DNA of 64,000 bases from an uncultured Myxococcaceae bacterium (lineage in GTDB: Bacteria; Myxococcota_A; Polyangia; Polyangiales; Ga0077539). Made by a program: the position numbers and the translations under genes. Location of the stretch: assembly GCA_945952225.1 (NCBI GenBank), contig CAMFHP010000015.1, positions 33,398-97,397 of the forward strand, written 5' to 3'. Shown piece after piece: positions 17,701-25,065 of this stretch (the first letter of the stretch is position 1; each line of letters starts with the position of its first letter). The notes beneath the pieces are model-generated. The model was not told the DNA's origin, did no database searches, and worked only from the letters and a program-made list of their open reading frames with translations.

Positions 17701-18148
17701 CCTCGCGAACGGCTGGGATGTGATCCCCCTCCTCTACGCCCACGCGCGCCTCCTCGGCGACGCCGCGCGCGACGCCACGCGCTGGAACGCCGCCCGCGCC
17801 GCCCTCGGCTTCGACCGCTTCGCCTGGAACGGCGACGCCACCTACGGCGGCCGCAACGTGTCGCAGATTCCCGGCAACGACTTCCTCGTGGTGGCGCTGT
17901 CGTTCCTCGCGGGCACGGATTTTCGCCCGTACTTCCGCGACCACGGCGTGCGCTTCAGCGACCTCGCCGACGCGCAGGTGCAGGCGCACATCACCGCGGG
18001 CCGCGTGACCGGCTCCGTGGGCGGCAGCGCCGTGGTGCTCGACACCGACCTCGCCCCCGCCGACATGGCCTCGACGCCCACCGTCGCCCTCGACGGAACC
18101 GCCGCCTGGCCCCGCGACGGATTCCACCCCTCGCGCTGCGTGCGCTGA
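14741..18148 (+). CDS. ImpA-family secreted zinc metalloprotease, lipoprotein-anchored
   Basis: 1135 residues. The signal peptide ends at Cys18 (LLALAC); about 90 residues of Asp/Ala/Thr repeats separate it from the enzyme. The catalytic zinc site HELGH is at 840-844 in GWGESHELGHNLQI, with the M60-like context NPFDADWSIIPLGWG before it. The long N-terminal part (about 105-560) matches the ImpA N-terminal domain in order (YYFRHDTG, LLVIGGDDGTSDDN, GIPVIYAPHYRD). ImpA of Pseudomonas aeruginosa cleaves mucin-like O-glycosylated proteins. Here it may serve predation or scavenging; that is inference. ATG 14741 is fixed by the signal peptide. Confidence 0.85.
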   Translation: MRTPPLSPVALSLLALACSSPSPAPVAPDASDAPAESSVDAPLATDAAPDATVDAAPDGTPDATADAADVSLDTTVDAGLDATLDVGLDATLDAASDVAPDASVDTGPTESAIDRAMRTGVLGNATATEVCAAATRAITTARANRLAVWSSVLGTSPTGATLPTSLTGFTWFVSHDSMVLDSLDEERNTPLLAANVWTGTGDAPRSLLALAGEAGAWRYVALGNNGFSTGADSAAMDPEGVARMTEFFRRTVRWATRNESPTGAGMRVVLAHLADTYYFRHDTGTRRFFTTNFADARLNADDTCESANLEGCLADANLLVIGGDDGTSDDNSRVPLDLAAIARALDTARARGIPVIYAPHYRDENAMAALVHARMRVTVRNNYWNIEAVRGGTPDDVVRRTGSLDRIATALDTVCRGTLAVADYSDCQSGGAREANTLRNCTAPMFRTKLMEGAEALRTALTTLDNRADSPFAGDGWNVLRASLLLGDAYRAGASDVTPLRYPIAWRTDPAAFARSVFADHAVQLARGTNRASADLGTFACPRASVLTTPCRPYDPAAVPTSAATVRTAFLAGDEWTSTGRYALAGRPFRVRRTDSTDARLSVRVGFAREGTTRAFGGSGTTSQYDRPQYLTTAWVTVPRDREVELTSPLGGPIYLRLEGSATVSGMPAVVDTTGTAQHATLADLSAAGTSGFVRDVMASPLPHVDLKLTGFEVHLRRDRFLNTVTGSTDIARRASGAYTVRYDGNTALVVDHFQNHYVGPEYALAGFAAPGSTLAASLSADVQAICTTLGWACTDATIHRRSTIQHANYDEYANCGSGCSGNPFDADWSIIPLGWGESHELGHNLQINALNIHWMAPADRNNWSRWQNRAGENSNNLFPYHTLWRFIRRTQNDGTDVRDGHMNFKSFFAASQSARAGLVSTVGGARRRVIFDEGCNVLADADPAATDLLPDAIWGDAAYAADNGLRMAFYVGLPIRFHGRMVQGRRLANGWDVIPLLYAHARLLGDAARDATRWNAARAALGFDRFAWNGDATYGGRNVSQIPGNDFLVVALSFLAGTDFRPYFRDHGVRFSDLADAQVQAHITAGRVTGSVGGSAVVLDTDLAPADMASTPTVALDGTAAWPRDGFHPSRCVR

Positions 18149-18151
18149 CCG

Positions 18152-19288
18152 TTACGGCGCGAGCACGCGCCCTTCGACCGTCGTCTGTCCCCGCTGCCAG
18201 AGCACCGCCACCGCGCCCGATCCGTCACCCCGCGCCGCCACCGTGGGCGACGTCACGAAGTCTTCGTCGCCCTCCCCCTCCGCGAGGGTGAACGCGCGCA
18301 GCGTGGCACCGCGCGCATCGAGCACGGCCGCACGGATCGTGTGCCCCGTGTCGGTCTCGGCCCACGCGAGCACGTGGTGACGACCGTTCCACGCGAGGGC
18401 GGGCGCGTGGGCGTTGCGCGCGTCGGAGAGGTGCACCGGACCGACCGCCACACGATCGCGCGCCACCCGCGCGAACCAGAGGCCATCGGGCGCCGTCCAC
18501 GCGACGCCGAGACCCGTGTCATCGCGGTCGAGGGTGGCCCCCGTCACGTCGCGCATCGGCACGGGCGCAAGGTCGATCCACGCGGGTTCGAGGGCCGCGT
18601 CGTCGAAGCGCGCGACGCGCAGCGCAGCGGGTCCGCGGAGCACGGCGGCCCAGCGGTCTCCATCGGCGACGAGCGGCGTGGCATCGGTCGACGGCGAGAG
18701 CGCCGCGCCCGCGAAGGGCGCCGCGGGATCGCGCGCACGGCCCGCGTCATCGACCGTCGAGAAGGTCACCGCGCGGTCGAGCGCGAGCACACCCCAGCGC
18801 GCGCGTTGCGGGTTGTACGCGAGCACCGCGGCGCCCGCGGGCTGCGACGGGTCGAGGGCGCGCAGCGCGGTGTGGTGTGCGTCGTCGGTGCCGAAGTCGA
18901 CGCGGGCGAAGCGTCCGTGTTGCGCGCGATGCGGCGCGGTCACGTCGTCGGTGTACACCGCGGCCCACACGTCGGCGGAGCGCGGCGCCGCCACGGCGAA
19001 GGCGCTGCTGTGCGCGTCGCGCGGAGACAGCGTGTGCACACGCCCGAGCGTGAGCGACGGCGAGAGCAACGCCCCATGGACGTCGATCGTCGGCGGCGCG
19101 TCCGCGTGGGACCACACGAGCCCCCATCCCTCCCCTGCCGACACCACCCGCGGGAGCTGCACCGGCGCGCGCGTTCGAAGCACCGTGACCGTGGGCCGCT
19201 CGGCGCGCGGAGGCCCGTGCACGACCGTGTGCGCACACCCCACGGAGAGCGTGAGCGCACACGCGACGACGACATCGCGGAGGCTCAC
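18152..19288 (-). CDS. Exported beta-propeller-like protein, copy 2 of a tandem pair
   Basis: 378 residues from a GTG start whose GTGA overlaps the stop of the upstream gene, implying translational coupling. A signal peptide ends at SVGC (possible lipid Cys18). The mature protein shares with its neighbour (19285-20442) the blocks QLPRVVSAGEGWGLVWS, GLGVAWTAPDG and APALAWNGRHHVLAW, spaced as in a beta-propeller. The pair arose by tandem duplication. Similar myxobacterial proteins are uncharacterised. An ATG further upstream (19333) would overlap the neighbour more and bury the signal peptide. Confidence 0.65.
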   Translation of the reverse strand: MSLRDVVVACALTLSVGCAHTVVHGPPRAERPTVTVLRTRAPVQLPRVVSAGEGWGLVWSHADAPPTIDVHGALLSPSLTLGRVHTLSPRDAHSSAFAVAAPRSADVWAAVYTDDVTAPHRAQHGRFARVDFGTDDAHHTALRALDPSQPAGAAVLAYNPQRARWGVLALDRAVTFSTVDDAGRARDPAAPFAGAALSPSTDATPLVADGDRWAAVLRGPAALRVARFDDAALEPAWIDLAPVPMRDVTGATLDRDDTGLGVAWTAPDGLWFARVARDRVAVGPVHLSDARNAHAPALAWNGRHHVLAWAETDTGHTIRAAVLDARGATLRAFTLAEGEGDEDFVTSPTVAARGDGSGAVAVLWQRGQTTVEGRVLAP

Positions 19289-20442
19289 GGCGCGAGCACC
19301 ATGGCCATGGCCCGCGATTGTCCGACCTGCCACGACAATCCCACGTCGCGACCGTCACGCCCGCCCGCCGCGAGGTGATGGAACCACATCTCGCGTCCCA
19401 CCGAGCCCACCGCCACGGTGCACGCCGGCAGCGGACGCATCGCACGGTCGACGCGCTGCACGCGCACCGACGGGATCGCGCCCTCCTGCTCGCTCCACGC
19501 GACGACGTGGTGCGTGCCGTTCCACGCGAGGGCGGGGTTGTTCGCGAAGGGCGCGGTGCTGAGGCGACGCGCTTCGGTCGGCGTGCGCACGCCGTCGATG
19601 CGGGTGAAGTACACGCCCTGGTCATAGACGCTCCACGCGACGCCGAGTCCGTCGCCGTCGTCGTCGAGGGCGAGTCCGTTGAGGTGGTGGTTCGCGGACG
19701 CCACGTCGACGAGCGCAGGGTCACCGGGCGCATCGAGGCGCGCGACCACGAGGCGATCGTCGCGCACCATCGCGAGCGCCCATCCCTGCGCGGTCGCAAC
19801 GAGCGGCGAGGTCGCGAGCGTGAGCGTTCGCGCGCGGGCGAAGCGCCATGCGTGGGGCGTCGTCACACGACCCACGGCGTCGACGAGGTGCACGGCGAGC
19901 GATCCGTCAGCGTGGGTCATCACGGCGAAGGTGTGGCGACGGGGATTCCACGCGAGCGCGGGTGTCGTGGGCGTGCCCTCGGCGGTGAGGAGCGGCGCGC
20001 GGTGGGTGGCGGCGTGCTCGGAGAAATCGACGCGTGCGAACCACGACGCGCGGGCGCTTCGGTCGTCGTCGAAGACCACGCCCCACACGTCGTGATCGAG
20101 GGGCGCCGCGAACGCGAAGGCCCCGAGGCTCCCGTCGAGGGGAGAGACGGCCACACGACGCATCGGAACGAGCCCGGCGTCGAGGTGCGCGGCGAACACT
20201 TCGAGCTGCGCGTCGCCCTCGGACTCGGACCACACGAAGCCCCATCCCTCCCCCGCCGCGACGATGCGCGGAAGCTGGATCGGTCGCTCGGAGCGCACCA
20301 CCTCGCGCCCCACACGCAGACCGTCGTTGTCACGGAGCGCGGCGAACGACACGCGAGGCGGCGGCGTCACGGCGCGCACCTGCGCGTGGAGCGACGCGGG
20401 CGCAACGAGCGTGAGGGCGAGAGCAACGTGGGGAGCGCGCAT
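19285..20442 (-). CDS. Exported beta-propeller-like protein, copy 1 of a tandem pair
   Basis: 385 residues. A Sec signal peptide ends near residue 20-21 (SLHAQ). Repeated blocks such as QLPRIVAAGEGWGFVWSE, TPALAWNPRRHTFAV, GLGVAWSVYDQGVYF and NPALAWNGTHHVVAWSEQ indicate a multi-bladed propeller. The same blocks occur in the downstream gene at 18152-19288, but this copy lacks the terminal Cys, so one copy is probably soluble and the other perhaps lipid-anchored. The upstream-extended frame (to 20871) is Ala/Val low complexity with no start signal. Confidence 0.65.
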   Translation of the reverse strand: MRAPHVALALTLVAPASLHAQVRAVTPPPRVSFAALRDNDGLRVGREVVRSERPIQLPRIVAAGEGWGFVWSESEGDAQLEVFAAHLDAGLVPMRRVAVSPLDGSLGAFAFAAPLDHDVWGVVFDDDRSARASWFARVDFSEHAATHRAPLLTAEGTPTTPALAWNPRRHTFAVMTHADGSLAVHLVDAVGRVTTPHAWRFARARTLTLATSPLVATAQGWALAMVRDDRLVVARLDAPGDPALVDVASANHHLNGLALDDDGDGLGVAWSVYDQGVYFTRIDGVRTPTEARRLSTAPFANNPALAWNGTHHVVAWSEQEGAIPSVRVQRVDRAMRPLPACTVAVGSVGREMWFHHLAAGGRDGRDVGLSWQVGQSRAMAMVLAP

Positions 20443-20599
20443 GGCCGACGAGAACGCGCCGCATGGGGCACGGCTTACGGTTCGCACGACAATCCCCCTC
20501 ACTGCATCGCCCGATCCGTCGACGCGCACGCGCCCACCCTGCGGTGCGGCGCCAGCACTAGGCGCGCGGCGCACTCCCGTCGTAGCGTCGCGAACACCG

Positions 20600-21274
20600 A
20601 TGCCCTCTTCGCACGAACTTCGCCCGCGGACGCGCTCCGCGAGCACCGCCCTCCTCAGCGCCGCCCTCGGCGGCCTCCTGAGCCTCGCCGGATGCAGCGA
20701 TCCCGGCGCCACCGTGACCCCGCCTGCCGTCGATGCCGCCACCGACACGGCCCGCACCGACGCCGCCACCGACACGGCCACCGACACCGCCCGCGCCGAT
20801 GCATCGCCCGCCGACGCATCCGCTCCCGATGTGTCCACCGCCGATGCGTCCGCGCCCGATGCCTCGGCCACCGACAGCGCCGTCGTCGATGCGTCCCCTG
20901 CCGACGTGACCGTCGCCGATGCGGGCCCTTCGCTCGACGCCTCCGCCGACGCCGCCTCCGACGTGCGTGTCGAGGCCGGACCGTTCCCCTTCGACGTGGC
21001 CCGTCCCGACGCGCGCCGCGCGGACCCCGACGCGGGCTGCGACGTCGTGCCTACGCGCCTCGTGACCTACACCGACGCGGCCACGGGCATCAGCCTCGAG
21101 ACCTTCACCGCGGCCTGCGACTCCGCGGGCGGCTACGTCGAGATCCACCCCCACTGCGGCGGCGCCAACTCGTGCGCGGGCTTCTCCATCGACACCGACC
21201 GCGGCCAGTACTCCGAGCACACCTGCGCGGGCCTCAACACCTGCACGGGCTTCTCGTGCGTCATTCCTCCGTGA
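20600..21274 (+). CDS. Cys-rich lipoprotein, candidate substrate of the adjacent MNIO enzyme
   Basis: 224 residues. The lipobox LAGC gives Cys32; an Asp/Ala/Thr linker runs to about residue 140. The C-terminal 80 residues carry seven cysteines (147, 173, 186, 192, 209, 215, 220) and the repeated motifs CGGANSCAGFS and HTCAGLNTCTGFSC, ending VIPP. NSCAG/HTCAG resembles the Cys motifs of bufferin-type (DUF2282) precursors modified by MNIO (DUF692) enzymes. The gene is convergent with, and overlaps by 14 bases, an MNIO-DUF2063 fusion gene. Cys oxidation or heterocycle formation, and a metal-binding role at the cell surface, are inferred. ATG 20600 follows from the signal peptide. Confidence 0.75.
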   Translation: MPSSHELRPRTRSASTALLSAALGGLLSLAGCSDPGATVTPPAVDAATDTARTDAATDTATDTARADASPADASAPDVSTADASAPDASATDSAVVDASPADVTVADAGPSLDASADAASDVRVEAGPFPFDVARPDARRADPDAGCDVVPTRLVTYTDAATGISLETFTAACDSAGGYVEIHPHCGGANSCAGFSIDTDRGQYSEHTCAGLNTCTGFSCVIPP

Positions 21275-22952
21275 CCTCGTCGTAGCGCGCGCCGGCCCAC
21301 ACGCCCCGCGCCACGCTCGCCGCCAGCCACCGCTGCGCATGCATCGGGAGCTGCGCCCGCTCCACCTCGCTGCACCGCTCCTCCAACACCGCCAGCGCGT
21401 CGCCCACCGTGGTCTCGGTGAGCAACGCCAGCAGCTCGCCTTCGAGCGCCGCGAGCGCGTGGTGCGCGATGCCTCCCTCGACGCGCGTGAGCAGCCACCA
21501 CCGCGGCGCCTCGTGGGCCGCAGGAACCGCCACCGCGCGCTCTCCCGCCGTCGCGAGGATCGCCGCGCGCGACGCGAGCAGCGCCCACCGCTCGCGCACC
21601 AGGGCCACCGCGGGCGAGAGCATCAACCGCGCGTCGGCGAGGCGCGACGCATCGTCGGCGCCGGGCACGAAGGGCGTCACCGCGGGCGCGCGAAAGATCC
21701 GATGCCACGCCGCATCGAGGCGCGCGGCGTCGAGCGCGGGCTCGCGCAGCGGATCGTCGGCATCGAGCGACGACGGGAGGAACCCCTCGAAGCCATCGGG
21801 CGCGCGGTCGAGGTCCCAGTCGTGCGGCGCGTGCGCTTCGAAGAAGCGCGACGCGTGGAGGTTGAACTGCCAGTGCCCGAGGAGCCGCGCCGTCACGGGA
21901 AACGCGCTCTGCAACACCGTGAACAGCCGGAACCAGTACTGCCGGTTGTAGACCGCGAGGCGCGCGGTTGCAGACGTGTGCAGGCCGTCGTCGGCGGCCT
22001 CCACCGCGGCGGATTCGTAGCGCTCCACCGCGGCGCGCAGCGAGCCCGTCTCGCGGTCGAGGGGCGTGCGGATCACCGCGCCAAACCGGGACTGCATCTC
22101 CGCGAGCCACGGCGGCGCCCCGGGCTTCGTCTCCCGCGCCACGCGGGCCTTCGCGAGCTCGTCGAGCACCTCGGGCATCGGCGGAATGCGCTCGTCCCAT
22201 TCGAGCAGCGTCGGAAACGGTCCCCCCCGTCGCCACGCGTCGGCGTAGAGCGCCCACACGGGGTCGCACACGGGGTGGTCGTGCGTGTCGACCACGGTGC
22301 CGTCGGCCTCGCGCGCGTGCCCCGCGATGTGCACCTGAAGCACGCGGCCGAAGTCGATGGCGGCGAGGTACACGCGCGGGTCGAAGCCGTGGTTCACGCT
22401 CGACACGTAGACGTTGTTCACGTCGAGCATGAACCAGCATCCCGACGCGCGAACCACGGACGCGTAGAAGTCCCACTCGGGCATCGTCGACGCGCGAAAG
22501 CCCACGTAGCTCGACAGGTTCTCGATGCCGAAGGGGCGCCCGAGTCGGCGCTGCACGTAGGCCGCGCGCTCCGCCGCGAAGTCCGCGAGCTCGCGGGTGT
22601 ACGGCGTGGGGAGCAGGTCGTGGTGCGAGCGTCCGTGGTCCGAGGTCCAGCAGAGGTGATCGGTGACGAAGGGCGCGTCGACGCGGTCGGCGAGGCGGCA
22701 CAGCGCGTCGAGGTAGCGCTCGTCGAGGGGCGCGTGCCCGAGCAGGTTCAAGCCCACGCCATGGAGCACCACGGGATACCGCGCGCGCACCGCGTCGAGG
22801 CGCTCCCGCGGCGGCAGCGCGCCGGTCATGAAGTTCTCGCTGATGACCTCGAAGTAGTCGACCGCGGGCCAGTGCGCGAAGAGGTGGGCGTAGTGCGCGC
22901 GCCGCAGCCCGAGGCCCAGCGCGTCGCGCGCGATCGAGGGAGATGCGCTCAC
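21261..22952 (-). CDS. MNIO (DUF692) oxygenase fused to a DUF2063/BufC-like domain
   Basis: 563 residues. Residues 9-270 are a DUF692/MNIO TIM barrel: LHGVGLNL (His64), FVTDHLCW (Asp98, His99), GIENLSSY (Glu144, Asn145), FMLDVNNVYV (Asp177), QVHIAGH (His208), DTHDHPV and LLEWDERIPP (Glu251) match the iron-binding positions of MbnB-type enzymes. Residues about 305-395 (ARLAVYNRQYWFRLF, SAFPVTARLLG, DGFEGFL) match DUF2063, the substrate-recognition partner (BufC/MbnC-like), usually a separate protein. The rest is an unassigned domain. Start: GTG 22952, 35 bases after the LysR stop; GTG 22985 is an alternative. A Cys-rich candidate substrate is convergent downstream. Confidence 0.88.
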   Translation of the reverse strand: MSASPSIARDALGLGLRRAHYAHLFAHWPAVDYFEVISENFMTGALPPRERLDAVRARYPVVLHGVGLNLLGHAPLDERYLDALCRLADRVDAPFVTDHLCWTSDHGRSHHDLLPTPYTRELADFAAERAAYVQRRLGRPFGIENLSSYVGFRASTMPEWDFYASVVRASGCWFMLDVNNVYVSSVNHGFDPRVYLAAIDFGRVLQVHIAGHAREADGTVVDTHDHPVCDPVWALYADAWRRGGPFPTLLEWDERIPPMPEVLDELAKARVARETKPGAPPWLAEMQSRFGAVIRTPLDRETGSLRAAVERYESAAVEAADDGLHTSATARLAVYNRQYWFRLFTVLQSAFPVTARLLGHWQFNLHASRFFEAHAPHDWDLDRAPDGFEGFLPSSLDADDPLREPALDAARLDAAWHRIFRAPAVTPFVPGADDASRLADARLMLSPAVALVRERWALLASRAAILATAGERAVAVPAAHEAPRWWLLTRVEGGIAHHALAALEGELLALLTETTVGDALAVLEERCSEVERAQLPMHAQRWLAASVARGVWAGARYDEVTEE

Positions 22953-22987
22953 GGGATCGGGACCATCGTCTCCGCGGTCGCGCACGG

Positions 22988-23890
22988 TCAAGCGCCCTTC
23001 ACCAGCGCGCGCGTCACGGCCAGCAGCGCCTTCACCCGCGGCTCCGTGCGCGAGGCCCGCGGCAGGTACCAGAAGAGGCCCGGCACCGGCGCCGTCCACC
23101 GCGGCATCACCACGCGCAGCGCGCCGCGTTCGAGGTGCGCGCGCACGAGCGGCTCGGCCACGTAGGTGATCCCCTCGCCCGCGAGCGCGCACGCCACGGC
23201 GAAGGCCACGTCGTTCGTCGTGATCGGCCCCTCGACGCCCACCCGCAACGACCGCGCGCCGCTCTCCAGCTCCCAGCGGTAGAGGCGCCCCGTGGTGAGC
23301 GAGCGGTAGTTGATGCACGCGTGCTGCGCGAGGTCGCGCGGATGCTTCGGCGCCCCCCGCGCGTCGAGGTACGCGGGCGCGGCCACCGCCACGAACGCGA
23401 AGGGCGCCGTGAGACGCACGGCCACCATGTCGCGCTCCACGCTCTCGACGAGGCGCAGCCCCGCGTCGTAGCCCTCGCGCACGATGTCGACGTTGCGGTC
23501 GTCGACGTTCACCTCGACCGCCAGCGTCGGATGCTTCGCCCGCAACGCGCGCACCGCCGCCGTCACCCCGAGCGGGAGCGCCATGTGGGGCACCGTGAGG
23601 CGCAGCGTTCCGCGGAGCCCGGCGGGGTCGCGGGCGGCGTCGTCGAGGGCCGCGCGCACGTCGCGAAAGCCCTCGCGCGCACGGTCGGCGAGGGTGCGCC
23701 CCGCGTCGGTGAGGCGCACGCTGCGGGTGGTGCGCACCACGAGGGCCACGCCCACGCGCGCTTCGAGCGTTCGGATCGACTGGCTCACCGCCGACACCGA
23801 CACCCCCATCGCCGCCGCCGCGGAGGTGAACGACCCGTGGTCGCCCACGAGGGCCAGCGCGTCGAGGGCGGTCACCGGAAGATCGTTCAT
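22988..23890 (-). CDS. LysR-family transcriptional regulator
   Basis: 300 residues, normal for LysR. The N-terminal winged helix-turn-helix spans about 5-62 (HGSFTSAAAAMGVSVSAVSQ, RTLEARVGVALVVRTTRSVRLT); the effector domain follows (HMALPLGVTAAVRAL to the end). It is divergent from the aldo/keto reductase gene at 23988, the usual LysR-target arrangement, and precedes the MNIO gene on the same strand with a 35-base gap, so it could govern both. A perfect 6-bp-arm palindrome lies three bases before its start codon (23893-23907), suggesting autoregulation. The ligand is unknown. Confidence 0.85.
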   Translation of the reverse strand: MNDLPVTALDALALVGDHGSFTSAAAAMGVSVSAVSQSIRTLEARVGVALVVRTTRSVRLTDAGRTLADRAREGFRDVRAALDDAARDPAGLRGTLRLTVPHMALPLGVTAAVRALRAKHPTLAVEVNVDDRNVDIVREGYDAGLRLVESVERDMVAVRLTAPFAFVAVAAPAYLDARGAPKHPRDLAQHACINYRSLTTGRLYRWELESGARSLRVGVEGPITTNDVAFAVACALAGEGITYVAEPLVRAHLERGALRVVMPRWTAPVPGLFWYLPRASRTEPRVKALLAVTRALVKGA

Positions 23891-23892
23891 TG

Positions 23893-23907
23893 TGAAGTTC
23901 TACTTCA
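23893..23907. promoter_or_regulatory. Palindromic operator candidate between LysR and AKR genes
   Basis: TGAAGT-TCT-ACTTCA is a perfect inverted repeat with a three-base spacer, in the 97-base gap between the divergent lysR-type and aldo/keto reductase genes. It abuts the LysR start codon (starts at 23890 on minus). Position and symmetry fit an autoregulatory LysR site, though such sites often have an 11-base T...A spacing. Confidence 0.5.
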
Positions 23908-23987
23908 TGCACCATGAAGGGCGACAGGAGTACCCGCGCCGCCGCGACGGACGCACCTTGGGCCCCGTCTTTCACGGGAGAACGGCG

Positions 23988-25043
23988 ATGCGTGACTATC
24001 GACTGCTGGGCCGCAGCGGACTGCGTGTGAGCCCCCTCTGCCTCGGCACCATGACCTTCGGCACCGAGTGGGGATGGGGCGCCCCCGAGGAGACGAGCTT
24101 CGCGCTCCTCGACCGCTTCTTCGAGGCGGGCGGCAACTTCGTCGACGCCGCCGACGGCTACACGAACGGCACCAGCGAGCGCATCGTGGGCCGCTGGATG
24201 GCCGCGCGCGGCAACCGCGACCGCGTGGTGCTCGCGACGAAGTACAGCTTCGGCGCCGCGCCCGGCGACCCCAACGCGGGCGGCAACGGGCGCAAGAACC
24301 TCCTGCGCGCCCTCGACGGATCGCTGCGCCGCCTCGGCACCGACCACGTCGATCTCTACTGGGTGCACGCGTGGGACGGGCTCACCCCCGTCGACGAGGT
24401 GATGCGCGCCCTCGACGACGCCGTGCGCGCGGGCAAGGTGCGCTACGTGGGGCTCAGCGACGTGCCTGCGTGGTACCTCGCGCGCGCCGCCACGCTGGCC
24501 GAGCTGCGCGGGTGGGAGCGCGTCGCCGCCGTGCAGCTCGAATACTCCCTCGTCGAGCGCAACATCGAGCGCGAGCACGTGCCCGCGGCCCTCGAACTGG
24601 GCATCGGACTCACGCCCTGGAGCCCCCTCGCGAGCGGACTGCTCACGGGCAAGTACGCCCGCCCCGACGCCCCCGGGGGAGGCCGCCTCGACGCGCTCGC
24701 GCAGAGCACCAACCCCGCGTTCGCCAAGCTCTTCGATCCGCGCAACGGACCCATCGTCGACGCCGTGGTCGCCGCGGCCCGCGCCCTCGAACGCACGCCC
24801 GCCCAGGTGGCCCTCGCGTGGGTCATGGGCAGGCCCGCCGTGACGAGCACGATCGTGGGCGCCACGAAGCTCTCGCAGCTCGACGACAACCTCGCCGCGA
24901 CGTCGCTCACGCTGCCCGACGACGTGCGCGCGGACCTCGACGCGCGGAGCCGCCCCGAGACCGTGCACCCGTACCACTTCTTCGAGCCCGCCATGCGCGC
25001 CATGCTCACCAACGGAACGTCGGTGCGCGCCCTCCCGCGCTGA
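23988..25043 (+). CDS. Aldo/keto reductase
   Basis: 351 residues. It should be an NADPH-dependent carbonyl reductase with a TIM-barrel fold. The catalytic tetrad is visible: Asp53 and Tyr58 in FVDAADGYTNG, Lys85 in VLATKYSF, and His127 in LYWVHAWD. C-terminal cofactor-binding residues occur in STIVGATKLSQLDDN. The sequence style (LLGRSGLRVSPLCLGTMTFG) is the oxidoreductase subgroup with unassigned substrates. A GGGAG ribosome site precedes ATG 23988. Divergent from the LysR gene, which probably regulates it. Confidence 0.9.
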   Translation: MRDYRLLGRSGLRVSPLCLGTMTFGTEWGWGAPEETSFALLDRFFEAGGNFVDAADGYTNGTSERIVGRWMAARGNRDRVVLATKYSFGAAPGDPNAGGNGRKNLLRALDGSLRRLGTDHVDLYWVHAWDGLTPVDEVMRALDDAVRAGKVRYVGLSDVPAWYLARAATLAELRGWERVAAVQLEYSLVERNIEREHVPAALELGIGLTPWSPLASGLLTGKYARPDAPGGGRLDALAQSTNPAFAKLFDPRNGPIVDAVVAAARALERTPAQVALAWVMGRPAVTSTIVGATKLSQLDDNLAATSLTLPDDVRADLDARSRPETVHPYHFFEPAMRAMLTNGTSVRALPR

Positions 25044-25065
25044 TCCGTACGCTCCGCCCGTGCCG

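Noticed and set aside
5228..22952. TldD/TldE as the protease for the MNIO product, as in microcin B17
   Set aside because: The pair lies about 13 kb from the MNIO gene with unrelated genes between; nothing in the sequence links them.
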